Shown: positions 8,100 to 16,304, counted from the stretch's first letter. The stretch: 64,000 bases of DNA from G942493375 sp942493375 (GCA_942493375.1 OW818698.1:2542001-2606000); one strand, 5' to 3'. The notes: generated by a model from the sequence alone, not told the origin. Numbers and translations are program-made.

Positions 8100-8848
8100 T
8101 CATTAAACGCCTCAATAACAGGGCGTTTGTTGCTGCGTAGCAATTTTTTGCCGCCCATCACGAGTATTAATACGATTCCAGCAACAAATCCACCGGCGTG
8201 AGCCCAATAGGCCACCCCACCCGTGGTTCCAGAGCTACCCATAACATTGAATAGCTGTGTCAAGAACCAGACTCCTAAGACAAGTAATGCTGGAACTTCT
8301 ACAAATGTCCAGAACACGACTAACATCACAAGAGTTTTAACCTTGGCTTTTGGAAACAGATACCAATATGCACCCAACACTCCGGCAATAGCCCCACTGG
8401 CTCCAACCAAAGGCGTAGGTGAATTGACATTGGTCAATATATGAGTGAGTGCTGCCAGAAAACCTGCAGCAAGATAGAATACTACAAAAGCAAAATGCCC
8501 CAGAGTATCTTCGATATTGTTCCCAAATATCCAAAGATACAGCAAATTTCCACCAATGTGCAGAAGACTTCCGTGCATGAACATTGATGTGAATATGGTC
8601 AACCACTGAGGTGATAGTCCCTGGAATGCTGCAACAACTGTCTGCCCATTTGCTGCATGGCCGATGGGGACATAGACTGGAGTGTTATGCCAGACTGCCT
8701 GTGGAACCATTGACAAATTCCACAGGTTACCCAATTGGTTTCTTGCACCAATATTGTCCACAAGGTAGACCAGTATGTTGATAGCTATAATAATATACGT
8801 AACATAGGGTTTAGTTTTTGTGGGGATATCATCGCCAAGTGGGATCAT
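8075..8848 (-). CDS. Rhomboid family intramembrane serine protease
   Basis: The start is the ATG of MIPLGDDIPTKTKPYVTYII, 7 nt after GAGGT. The frame from 8863 lacks such a site. The 257-residue protein has the catalytic serine in LVGASGAIAGVLGAYW and the partner histidine in GGVAYWAHAGGFVAGI. The structural motif HIGGNLLYLWIFGNNIED is also present. There are about seven membrane helices with a large loop between the first and second, as in bacterial YqgP/GlpG-type rhomboids. Such proteases cut single-pass membrane proteins inside the bilayer. The substrate is unknown. First gene of the rhomboid-DUF5693-csaB operon. Confidence 0.92.
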   Translation of the reverse strand: MIPLGDDIPTKTKPYVTYIIIAINILVYLVDNIGARNQLGNLWNLSMVPQAVWHNTPVYVPIGHAANGQTVVAAFQGLSPQWLTIFTSMFMHGSLLHIGGNLLYLWIFGNNIEDTLGHFAFVVFYLAAGFLAALTHILTNVNSPTPLVGASGAIAGVLGAYWYLFPKAKVKTLVMLVVFWTFVEVPALLVLGVWFLTQLFNVMGSSGTTGGVAYWAHAGGFVAGIVLILVMGGKKLLRSNKRPVIEAFNDWESWNKR

Positions 8849-8882
8849 ATTAAGGGACCTCACAGCACATAGATGCCATCGG

Positions 8883-8910
8883 ACAATTGATCCAACAGCC
8901 GGTCAATTGT
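8883..8910. promoter_or_regulatory. Inverted repeat in a divergent intergenic region
   Basis: Arms ACAATTGA and TCAATTGT are perfect, with starts 20 bp apart (about two helical turns). The repeat lies between the divergent rhomboid and exported-protein genes. It could be an operator. No regulator gene is nearby. Confidence 0.35.
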
Positions 8911-9054
8911 AACACAGTGTGGCTCGGAAGGGGAATACTAGACACGAAGCCGGATGCCCAAACTCAACGCGCGAGATTAATGCCTTTCTCACAACTGAGT
9001 AGAATCAAGGTATAATCAATGTGTTGGTAACAATACAAAAACACGGAGGTTTGG

Positions 9055-9843
9055 ATGTTCAAAAGAATATGTGTGCTTTACTTTATGGTTCTGATTCTGG
9101 CTTTATCTACTGGAGTTATGGCAGCAGAGTTGGCAGCTAAGGTTGCAGTTGGTCAAGTAGCTCATTTTACCATCGACAAGAATGAATCGAAGGATGTCGC
9201 TATACAGCTTGGCGTTAATACATATTATGTCCTGTGTGATATAAAGCGGGTCGAAGAAAAACCGGATGTCTACAGCGGTTCAATTGACCTTCTGAAAACT
9301 AACGGTTCAAAAGTGCAGAATGGGTTACTCCGTTTTGCTGAGATAGGTACAGTTGGTAGAGTAGGCAAGAAATTCACCCAGTTGAAACCGCTTGCAGCCA
9401 GGCTTAGATTCAACAATACCGACAGCCCGATTGAGGTCTGGATGCGCGTTGTTCCTGCCAAGAGCATTAAGTTCATTCCATTTTCGTATGAAAACAGTGT
9501 AATGAAACCCCTGGGAATCGGAACTAATGAGGGTAAAGGCGGAACTCTGGATAAAAATGAATGGGCTTACCATTCCATAAAACTCCCTGCAGGTAAGTGG
9601 GATGTATCTCTCTACTTCAAAGGAGTAGACGGAGTAAACACCAACCTGTCAGGCCAACTGGATAGACTTGACTCAATAGGACTCAGAGTAATTGACTGGC
9701 GCCTGAACCTGAATGAGATCGGCAAAGAGGCCAGAGTGGATAAACGTCTTGTCCTTCTAAAAGAACAAAATGTACTCTTCATGGTGTCCAATACCGAACG
9801 CCCAAGTGAATACATAATAGGAATAGAAAAAGCAACAGATTAA
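9055..9843 (+). CDS. Exported protein of unknown function
   Basis: A strong ribosome-binding site (CGGAGGT, 5 nt) precedes the ATG, and TATAAT lies at 9011-9016 without a good -35 box. The 262-residue product has a signal peptide (MFKRICVLYFMVLILALSTG, cut near VMA-AE). The remainder is beta-rich with no cysteine-rich or catalytic motif that I recognise. Two similar halves may exist, one with FTIDKNESKDVAIQLGVNTY and one with GTLDKNEWAYHSIKLPAGKW, as in paired beta-sandwich domains. I do not recognise the family. Likely periplasmic or surface-exposed. Confidence 0.7.
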   Translation: MFKRICVLYFMVLILALSTGVMAAELAAKVAVGQVAHFTIDKNESKDVAIQLGVNTYYVLCDIKRVEEKPDVYSGSIDLLKTNGSKVQNGLLRFAEIGTVGRVGKKFTQLKPLAARLRFNNTDSPIEVWMRVVPAKSIKFIPFSYENSVMKPLGIGTNEGKGGTLDKNEWAYHSIKLPAGKWDVSLYFKGVDGVNTNLSGQLDRLDSIGLRVIDWRLNLNEIGKEARVDKRLVLLKEQNVLFMVSNTERPSEYIIGIEKATD

Positions 9844-10037
9844 GCTGTTTTAATCCATAGGGGGATCCCAGTGACCTCCCTATTCTGGAACCCAGTATTT
9901 TCACCTCAATTCTTAGCCTAAATCCATATGGAAATGTAAACAACTGATTATTTACCAACAATTACGGGTAATACTGAGCAGGGACACTTCCGTTGGCACA
10001 CCAATCACCATTAACAGTAAAGCAAGGATAATATCAA

Positions 10038-10610
10038 TTGACTTTTTTTAACAAGATAATGCTGATCGTGGCATTGGCTTTTGCAGTTGGAACATCAGCA
10101 TTTAGTGACCAGTCTGATTTCTACAACCGCGGACGTGGCGATGAACAATGGGGGGTGTCGGTTGGTTTTGGTAACAACCATAAAATACCACGCCATACAT
10201 CGGTGCCTCATATGGAATTCAGCGTTACCACATTTGAGTTTGAACACTTCATATCCCAAAGAACAAGCATAGGATTTGATCTCTCTCTGATAGAACGAAC
10301 AAACAGAGTAGATAATGATGCTATCTCAACATCCGCCAACTATACAAGGTATTTCTATATACACGACCGTTTTTCAATCAACTACAAGTTCGGCATGGGA
10401 ATTGTTCATATGCAAAACCATGTGAGTGGACAGGCGTCCAGAACTAATTTTGACGAACACTTTAACCTCGGTTTCCAATATGCAACCAATTCCAGCAGTG
10501 CAATTTCATTGTCATTCACACTCTACCATGCTTCCAACGCCGGAATAGAACAACCAAACGACGGCATAACAGCCACTCTGGTCCAACTGGGCTATCGTTG
10601 GAGGAAATGA
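10038..10610 (+). CDS. PagL-like lipid A 3-O-deacylase / acyloxyacyl hydrolase
   Basis: The probable start is TTG, 9 nt after AAGGA. The ATG at residue 8 lacks a ribosome-binding site and would shorten the signal peptide (NKIMLIVALAFAVGTSAFSD). The 190-residue product has alternating beta-barrel strands and ends in LVQLGYRWRK, an aromatic C-terminal strand. The segment LYHASNAGIEQPNDG resembles the PagL active-site motif H-x-S-N-A near the C terminus, where His and Ser are catalytic. I cannot place the PagL catalytic Glu with certainty. PagL removes an acyl chain from lipid A in the outer membrane. It stands alone between unrelated genes. Confidence 0.65.
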   Translation: MTFFNKIMLIVALAFAVGTSAFSDQSDFYNRGRGDEQWGVSVGFGNNHKIPRHTSVPHMEFSVTTFEFEHFISQRTSIGFDLSLIERTNRVDNDAISTSANYTRYFYIHDRFSINYKFGMGIVHMQNHVSGQASRTNFDEHFNLGFQYATNSSSAISLSFTLYHASNAGIEQPNDGITATLVQLGYRWRK

Positions 10611-10697
10611 TTGTGTAGGAGAGCGTAAAGAGTTTACTTACGCACATTTTAATGAGATTGCTAGCCATATTATATACAGGGATACTGTGGTAGACAG

Positions 10698-11411
10698 TTA
10701 CTCACAATCTCTGCAAGCATCATTTAACATCTGAATCTCTGCATCATTGCCTACAAATTGCATATAGCTTCTCTTTCTCACATTTACATGCCTCATACAT
10801 GGATGAACAAGTGAAACGCAAGTGCATTTATGGCTTCCAAAGACAACATTTTGCTTAATGCTGGTAGAAATATCTTGGAATCGTTCTGCCAATTTCCATT
10901 CCTGCAAGTCATTTTGAGATAGTTTACCCAGCATTATGGCTGCGTGTATACCCAGAGTAATAATCATTTTTGGTTTTAGGAGATCAATTTGCACAGCCAG
11001 AAAATCAATATTTCTCTGGACAAATTCATTGTTCTTGAAACCAGGAAATCTACCTGTCATTGATTCTGTTTTTCTTAGTCCCATAAAGACATTGGAAAAA
11101 TAGCAATCGCTGATATTCATTCTGGTTTGACTAAACAATTTGATAATGTTTTTCCATGTAGGACAATTCAAGTCCTCTGTGTTACCCTTTTGCATCTCCT
11201 CATAAATTCTTACATTAGAAAAATCTTGCCCCAAAACGAGGATGGATGGAAAAACATCCGTTTCGGTTTCTGTCCATAACCCCTTTCCACCAGGGAAAAA
11301 TGCGGTTGTATCAACCATTTCTGTTACTGGAGCAACAGCATCCGGATATGGTTCAACGTTGCACATCATTCTAAAAAGTATGTCAGGTATATCATTCCTA
11401 TGCATTGCCAC
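10698..11411 (-). CDS. Uracil-DNA-glycosylase-superfamily-like protein
   Basis: A 237-residue soluble protein. VFPSILVLGQDFSN resembles motif A of the uracil-DNA glycosylase fold, KPKMIITLGIHAAIMLG resembles the central strand that follows, and VSLVHPCMRHVN resembles the C-terminal H-P loop (motif B). The N terminus has FFPGGKGLW. There is no [4Fe-4S] cysteine pattern of family 4/5 enzymes. Similar proteins occur as uncharacterised UDG-fold members, so glycosylase activity is not assured. The next minus-strand gene upstream ends 26 bp before it and may be co-transcribed. Confidence 0.55.
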   Translation of the reverse strand: MAMHRNDIPDILFRMMCNVEPYPDAVAPVTEMVDTTAFFPGGKGLWTETETDVFPSILVLGQDFSNVRIYEEMQKGNTEDLNCPTWKNIIKLFSQTRMNISDCYFSNVFMGLRKTESMTGRFPGFKNNEFVQRNIDFLAVQIDLLKPKMIITLGIHAAIMLGKLSQNDLQEWKLAERFQDISTSIKQNVVFGSHKCTCVSLVHPCMRHVNVRKRSYMQFVGNDAEIQMLNDACRDCE

Positions 11412-11437
11412 AACTCAACATGTCACGAACTTGCCTG

Positions 11438-12055
11438 TCATCTATCATCCTTATTCCCCATTTCTTCCACCCGTGCCTTAATCCCCAGCATACACTTCCT
11501 CATCATAATAATATCCGCCACATCCTGCACCAGGAGATATACAATCCATAGCGAAAACCATTTATAGCGGACACGCCGTCGGGTTATAAGGCGGGTGTGG
11601 TTCTCATCGATGGTTTCCAACAACCAAAGCCATGTTCCGCCATCCTGCCTGTCTTGCCAGATCATGTGATTGCGTTCTATTGCAATCACCCGCATTCCAA
11701 GCCAGTTCCATGGTGTGAACGGAATATTATCACCGACTTCCAGGTTCTGGAATTCCGGTAGAATGACCCAGGAACTTGGTTTTCCAAGGTGATCGATGAA
11801 GTCATAACTGTACCAACCAGCACGCCCGAATCCCATCTGCCTGATCCATGGCCAAATAGCCTCCGTTGGTGCATCGACATTCACAGCCCGGGTAGCAGCA
11901 AAGTGTGGATACTGCACGATGTCGTCCCCAGGCATAGGTTTGGTATACTCCTCATCGGTAGATCCCCATTTCAACTGCCAGGGACGGATCCACAGGAAGT
12001 ATATGACTACTAACGCAACAATGAATATAAATAACCAGAGCAATATAGACCCCAC
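11438..12055 (-). CDS. Membrane-anchored SRPBCC-like protein
   Basis: A 205-residue protein with one N-terminal helix (about 3-24, LLWLFIFIVALVVIYFLWI). The rest resembles an SRPBCC (START-like) lipid- or ligand-binding fold: ATRAVNVDAPTEAIWPWIRQ is the family's entry strand and helix, followed by GWYSYDFIDHLG and WLWLLETIDENHTRLITRRR. Such proteins bind hydrophobic molecules. The precise ligand cannot be read from sequence. Downstream lies the UDG-like gene. Upstream lies a palindromic repeat (12070-12171) that may end transcription of the preceding gene. Confidence 0.6.
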   Translation of the reverse strand: MGSILLWLFIFIVALVVIYFLWIRPWQLKWGSTDEEYTKPMPGDDIVQYPHFAATRAVNVDAPTEAIWPWIRQMGFGRAGWYSYDFIDHLGKPSSWVILPEFQNLEVGDNIPFTPWNWLGMRVIAIERNHMIWQDRQDGGTWLWLLETIDENHTRLITRRRVRYKWFSLWIVYLLVQDVADIIMMRKCMLGIKARVEEMGNKDDR

Positions 12056-12069
12056 AACGAATCATTCCT

Positions 12070-12171
12070 AACCACAGAATACACCGAAAACACGGAAATG
12101 GGTAATCATCACTACCTATCTCCGATAAGATTATCATTCCATTCCGTGTATTCAGTGTATTCAGTGGTTAA
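12070..12171. repeat. Inverted intergenic repeat with ACCACAGAATACACCGAAAACACGG arms
   Basis: The left arm begins AACCACAGAATACACC (12070-12099) and the right arm ends TCAGTGTATTCAGTGGTTAA (12142-12171). They are imperfect reverse complements about 30 bp long. A single arm recurs at 15467-15496, so this is a mobile or amplified short repeat rather than a gene-specific terminator. Confidence 0.65.
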
Positions 12172-12178
12172 CTTATTC

Positions 12179-13657
12179 TCACCTTTCCCAGTAAAGTACT
12201 ATGTCTCCGTCATCAGGATTATAGTGCTCTTTTGCAGGCCTGCCTCCATCGTCTTTCAGGTTTGAACCTATACTGTAGGCTTGGAAGCCGTTGGGGTTGC
12301 GTTTGTAGATAAAATCCTTACCGGTGTATGGGTCGACAGGAAGCGTCCATGTGATCTTCGATCGGAGTTGAGCTATAGACTCAGGATAGGAGCCGGTTTT
12401 AGATTTGTAGAACTGAGAAGCCAACAGGATCTGGGTCAGTGCAGTTTGTGCGCGGGTGCTGTCAACCAGTATACTTCCCTTGGAAAATATTGGAGTCAAT
12501 ATTCTGGAAACAATTGCATATTGAGGAAGATGTGTTGATTGGTTGACCTCAATCTGCTTCACTGCATCGCGATACGGTTCTGCTGCAGCTTGAGCATTGG
12601 TAATCGTATGCTTAAGGTATATACCGCCATCAACATACAACATTGGACGCCAGGCATAATCTGAGATCCCCCTGCCCATCCGAACTAGAGTTGTTGGTTG
12701 TTCTCCAGGATTACTGGCATTACCGGTGGTTTCTAAAATTCCGGAAACTCCATTTTTAAGTGTATAATCGAATACCCACAAACCCAGTGCTATCTCGCTT
12801 TTTACAGCATATGCAAATTCCGTTCTATAATCTGTTTTAGATAACAAATCGAACAGTTTCTTGGACTGTGATGCAGTCGGTGTATCGTATTTGAGAATCG
12901 CCCGCAGAGTATCGCTTGCTGTTCGAGTGCATGATAATGTAACCAGCGTCGCTATCAGAGTTGGTTCATCTTTTGCTGCCTTTGATGATCTTAGCGCAAG
13001 ATCCATTGTGCTCAAGGCTTCATCCATCTTGCCATCATGGGCATCAATCAGGCTCTGAGCGCAGAGTGCGCGGGTCAGCTGCCTCAAACGGATAAGGTGT
13101 GGAAACTTAGCGTTGATACCGTCCTTCCAGTTGACCGGGAACTTACATTCAGGTTTTGAGAGGGCTTCCTGAGTGAGGGGAATTATACCATTGACTGATT
13201 CCGCAGCCCTCCTGGCTTCTGCCCAGGAAACCGAAGTTGCTGGAGGAGGAGATGGAACTGATGTTGGCATAGGAGGTCTTGGCTCTTTAACCCCGGTCTC
13301 AGATTTCAACAGGTTGTTTAAAGCGTTATTAACAGTGTTAGGCTGTTTACTATAAAGCAGATCAAACGCCTTCGTATAGACCACCGCCCCATTGCGGGCA
13401 TCCGGGACAGGATTTTCCCCGAAAGCTGCCATAGACACCGGATAACCTTTGGCTTTCAGGGCAGCTACTTCGGAATGGAAACGTCTCCCGAGAACCAGTG
13501 TAGCAATACCATTGATTATCACAAAACCAATCAAGAGCATCAGAATAGATTTCCAAATACGCTTAAACAGCCACGCAGGCGCTCTCCCGATAGCCTTAAA
13601 ACTGCCAAAGCTGTCCTGCTGCGAGGATGATGTCCCATTGAATTTATCTGTGCCCAT
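12179..13657 (-). CDS. Membrane-anchored protein of unknown function
   Basis: I chose the ATG of MGTDKFNGTSSSQQ, which lies 7 nt after AAAGGA, giving 492 residues. One membrane helix spans about residues 34-56 (ILMLLIGFVIINGIATLVLG). The long extracytoplasmic part is helical with KAFDLLYSKQPNTVN, RLRQLTRALCAQSLIDAHDG and HDGKMDEALSTMDLALRSSK, the last resembling a TPR-like helix pair. The C-terminal part (LLASQFYKSKTGSYPESIAQLRSK, DPYTGKDFIYKRNPNGFQAYSIG) resembles the pilin-like tail seen in many planctomycete and armatimonad hypothetical proteins. I cannot assign a function. Confidence 0.65.
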   Translation of the reverse strand: MGTDKFNGTSSSQQDSFGSFKAIGRAPAWLFKRIWKSILMLLIGFVIINGIATLVLGRRFHSEVAALKAKGYPVSMAAFGENPVPDARNGAVVYTKAFDLLYSKQPNTVNNALNNLLKSETGVKEPRPPMPTSVPSPPPATSVSWAEARRAAESVNGIIPLTQEALSKPECKFPVNWKDGINAKFPHLIRLRQLTRALCAQSLIDAHDGKMDEALSTMDLALRSSKAAKDEPTLIATLVTLSCTRTASDTLRAILKYDTPTASQSKKLFDLLSKTDYRTEFAYAVKSEIALGLWVFDYTLKNGVSGILETTGNASNPGEQPTTLVRMGRGISDYAWRPMLYVDGGIYLKHTITNAQAAAEPYRDAVKQIEVNQSTHLPQYAIVSRILTPIFSKGSILVDSTRAQTALTQILLASQFYKSKTGSYPESIAQLRSKITWTLPVDPYTGKDFIYKRNPNGFQAYSIGSNLKDDGGRPAKEHYNPDDGDIVLYWER

Positions 13658-13695
13658 TTTCATATCCTTTGCTAAACTTTTTATTAGCTCCACTA

Positions 13696-13824
13696 TTGTG
13701 TAACAGATCAAAGTTACCGAAATTTGTCATCCTGAGGAACGAAGGATCTGCTTTTTCTGGATGAAAAGCAGATCCTTCGTTCCTCAGGATGACAAATTTC
13801 GCATATTACTGAACTGATACACAA
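13696..13824. mobile_element. MITE-like palindromic element, full copy 1 (GTCATCC family)
   Basis: Inner arms at 13719-13800 are nearly perfect reverse complements around an 8-nt loop and contain TGTCATCCTGAGGAACGAAG. Outer arms TTGTGTAACAGATCA and TGAACTGATACACAA extend the palindrome to 129 bp. The same outer and inner arrangement occurs at 40172-40293, which marks a defined element with terminal inverted repeats of about 50 bp. No coding capacity. Confidence 0.75.
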
Positions 13825-13852
13825 TTGCAATTTCCATATATGCGATTATAAT
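13825..13852 (+). promoter_or_regulatory. Sigma-70-type promoter of the FGGY kinase gene
   Basis: TTGCAA, 16 bp, TATAAT. It begins at the base after the MITE-like element ends. Confidence 0.55.
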
Positions 13853-13895
13853 GTGAATGTCTGCTGCATTTATTAAGACGCTAGAAATTGATAGT

Positions 13896-13918
13896 TTTGT
13901 ATACTTGCCGGATACAAA
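13896..13918. promoter_or_regulatory. Dyad, possible operator of the FGGY kinase gene
   Basis: Perfect 7-bp arms TTTGTAT and ATACAAA with a 9-bp spacer lie between the -10 box and the start codon, where a repressor could block transcription. Confidence 0.4.
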
Positions 13919-13952
13919 TATGCACCAAATGCATCATCAGGGAGCTATTATA

Positions 13953-15371
13953 ATGAACATACTGCTGGGAATAGATATAGGGACTACCAAAATATGTGCA
14001 ATCGCATTTGATATAGACTCCGGCAAGGTGATTGCAATCCGTTCGGCTGCGAACGATACATCGATCTCCAGAGAACCAGATGCATCTGAACAAGACGCAT
14101 CCAAAATCATTAATATCACGATCAAACTGTTGGCTGAAGTCGCAGATTCGATAGGTGATAGTTCAAAAATCGCTGGAATCGGTGTTACAGGCCAAATGCA
14201 CGGAGTATTGCTGGTATCGCTAGATGGTCACCCACTCACTCCTCTTATCAACTGGCAGGACCAAAGGGGCAACCACATATACAAACCAACCGGACGAACA
14301 TACACCGATGAAGTGCAATCGCGAATAGGTGAAGACTTAGTTACACAAACAGGTACAAATCCTGCAACAGGATTTGGTGGAGTAACACTTTTCCGATTGG
14401 CAAAAACCTCTGGAATTTCGAAGGACGCAACAGCATTAACCATCCACGACTACCTTGTCAGACACTTGACCGGCGTGTCCGCCACTGATGCAACAGACGC
14501 CGCAAGCTGGGGTATTTATGACGTGGAAGGAGAGACTGGCTGGCTCCCAGGAATTGAATCTTGCCTGGATATACCAGCCGGATTACTCCCAAAAGTTCTT
14601 CCAACTGGTTCTATTGCCGGCACACTTCTACTTGAATTGGCCTCAAAGACCGGACTGCCTGCGGGTATTCCGGTAGCTATAGCAATCGGAGACAACCAGG
14701 CATCATTCATCGGCAGCGTGCCATCAATTGAAGAAAGCCTGCTATTCAATATCGGAACCGGCGGACAGATGTCGGTCACATCAGACACATTCAAACACGA
14801 TGTCCGCCTGGACACTCGTCCATTGATCAAAGGAAAATGGCTAAAAGTCGGAGCCAGCCTGTGCGGTGGAAGTGCATTCAAAATCCTGGCAGACTTCTTC
14901 AGCCAGGTCGGCACTGATTTATTCGGCCAAAGTGTATCCCCGGAATCGCTGTACAATAAAATGACCACACTGGCCGAATCCATCCCAGAAGACGACAATA
15001 TCCCTGATTTCGCTCCCTACTTCTACGGAACCCGCACCGATCCAACCCGAACAGCACAGCTATTGGGCATCAACACTACAAACTTCACCCCAGCACATCT
15101 CTCCAAATCAATCATTCGAGGAATGGCATATGAACTGGTCTCCTATTACGAAAGTGCAGGTGTAGCACAGCCAGGTTATATCGTAGGATCTGGCAACGGA
15201 TTCAGGCGAAATCCAGTGCTCCGCAATGAATTTGAATTCAGGTTCAACAAACAGATCATGCTTCCCCCGAATGAAGAGGAGGCAGCAGTTGGGGCAGCAC
15301 TTACAGCTGGAGTAGCGACAGGAGCTATTACCGACTGGAATGCAGCCGGGGAAGCACTGTATTCAATTTAG
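13953..15371 (+). CDS. FGGY-family carbohydrate kinase
   Basis: The start is the ATG of MNILLGIDIGTTKICAIAFD, preceded by GGGAG at 9 nt. The frame from 13857 is only upstream read-through. The 472-residue protein has the phosphate-1 loop LGIDIGTTK at the N terminus, the sugar-binding region GVTGQMHGVLLVS with PLINWQDQRG, the adenosine motif FNIGTGGQ and a C-terminal GSGNGFRRNPVL block. FGGY kinases phosphorylate sugars such as xylulose, sedoheptulose or glycerol. GQMHGV with W-Q-D recalls xylulokinase and sedoheptulokinase. I cannot choose between them. A class II aldolase gene lies convergently downstream. Confidence 0.85.
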   Translation: MNILLGIDIGTTKICAIAFDIDSGKVIAIRSAANDTSISREPDASEQDASKIINITIKLLAEVADSIGDSSKIAGIGVTGQMHGVLLVSLDGHPLTPLINWQDQRGNHIYKPTGRTYTDEVQSRIGEDLVTQTGTNPATGFGGVTLFRLAKTSGISKDATALTIHDYLVRHLTGVSATDATDAASWGIYDVEGETGWLPGIESCLDIPAGLLPKVLPTGSIAGTLLLELASKTGLPAGIPVAIAIGDNQASFIGSVPSIEESLLFNIGTGGQMSVTSDTFKHDVRLDTRPLIKGKWLKVGASLCGGSAFKILADFFSQVGTDLFGQSVSPESLYNKMTTLAESIPEDDNIPDFAPYFYGTRTDPTRTAQLLGINTTNFTPAHLSKSIIRGMAYELVSYYESAGVAQPGYIVGSGNGFRRNPVLRNEFEFRFNKQIMLPPNEEEAAVGAALTAGVATGAITDWNAAGEALYSI

Positions 15372-15384
15372 ACGATAATAAAAG

Positions 15385-15456
15385 AACCGCTAATCACGCA
15401 AAAGCACGCGAAATAAATAAAATACTTTTCGCGTGCTTTTGCGTCATTTAGCGGTT
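15385..15456. repeat. Long hairpin repeat between convergent genes
   Basis: The left arm begins AACCGCTAATCACGCAAAAG and the right arm ends TTTTGCGTCATTTAGCGGTT, pairing over about 29 bp around an AT-rich loop. It lies between two converging genes and could terminate both. The sequence style (ACGCAAAAG) resembles the hairpin at 41735-41812. Confidence 0.65.
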
Positions 15457-15466
15457 AATCCCAATT

Positions 15467-15496
15467 TCCATGTATTCAGTGTATTCCGTGGTTAAT
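15467..15496. repeat. Solo arm of the 12070-12171 repeat
   Basis: TCCATGTATTCAGTGTATTC followed by CGTGGTTAAT matches the right arm of the repeat at 12142-12171 with few differences. It lies immediately beyond the 15385-15456 hairpin. Confidence 0.55.
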
Positions 15497-15507
15497 AAAT
15501 TCAAAAG

Positions 15508-16224
15508 CTAATCTTCGAAATACAGGCTTTCCAGGGACTTCACAACGCCGGGTGCTCCGAACAGGGGCAAGTCTCGGGTTGTCAGGATGTTTCCCAGGTT
15601 CTTGACTGCTTCCTTGGTCAGCTCTTTCAGTGTTCCTGCTGCAATGCCTTTCAGCATAGAGTCAACGGAACCTTCCAGCAGCTCTACAGTCAGGAGAGTC
15701 CAGTAGATATCTCCTCTGGTCATTGTCACCAATCCGTGGTTCTCCATTATGAAGCTGTTGTATTTAGGCAGATAGGGAGCAAAGTTGTCAGCCAGCAGCT
15801 GGGTTAGAGGTTCACCGTAAGGTACCACCGGCACCGGACCGACTTCGGTTGTTGTTTCAGGATAATAGGGCCTCATCATAAAACTGGGATCATCCATAAT
15901 CGCTGCAGCGCATACACAGGGTGGATGGCAGTGGATTACAGATTCAATGTCAGGACGGTCTTCAAAGAATTTCAAATACATCGGCTTCTCGCCTGTAGGC
16001 TTGCGAGTGCCTTCCACAGTCTCCCCTGCTCTGTTGAGGAAAACCAGATCATCAGGAGTGATATCACCTTTATATCTCTGGGTAGGAGTGATCAAAATAA
16101 GATCATCCTCCAGCTTCCACGCCGCGTTTCCACCGAATGCTGTAACAAACTTGTTAGAAGCAAGCCTGTGGCAAACTTTCACAAATAATTCCACCTGGGA
16201 GCCATATTTTTCCTTGTAACTCAT
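15508..16224 (-). CDS. Class II aldolase/adducin family protein
   Basis: The start is the ATG of MSYKEKYGSQVELFVKVC, after AAAGG. The 238-residue protein has the zinc-binding HCHPP motif and the third metal ligand in MENHGLVT. Phosphate-binding residues are expected in TAFGGNAAW, where the family usually has GN.S. Members include L-fuculose-phosphate aldolase and L-ribulose-5-phosphate 4-epimerase. The acid catalyst Glu of aldolases may be in PYYPETTTEVGPV, but I cannot confirm it. The substrate is therefore open. It may work with the nearby sugar kinase, though the two genes converge. Confidence 0.8.
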   Translation of the reverse strand: MSYKEKYGSQVELFVKVCHRLASNKFVTAFGGNAAWKLEDDLILITPTQRYKGDITPDDLVFLNRAGETVEGTRKPTGEKPMYLKFFEDRPDIESVIHCHPPCVCAAAIMDDPSFMMRPYYPETTTEVGPVPVVPYGEPLTQLLADNFAPYLPKYNSFIMENHGLVTMTRGDIYWTLLTVELLEGSVDSMLKGIAAGTLKELTKEAVKNLGNILTTRDLPLFGAPGVVKSLESLYFED

Positions 16225-16274
16225 CAAATTAACCTTTCCAATCTAGAACCCGAACTATTACAAAAACTATATTC

Positions 16275-16304
16275 AGTATAGCACTCCAGCTTATGGACGA
16301 TCAA
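16275..16304 (-). promoter_or_regulatory. Promoter of the class II aldolase gene
   Basis: On the minus strand TTGATC, 18 bp, TATACT. The -35 box overlaps the stop codon of the upstream kdpD fragment. Confidence 0.45.
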
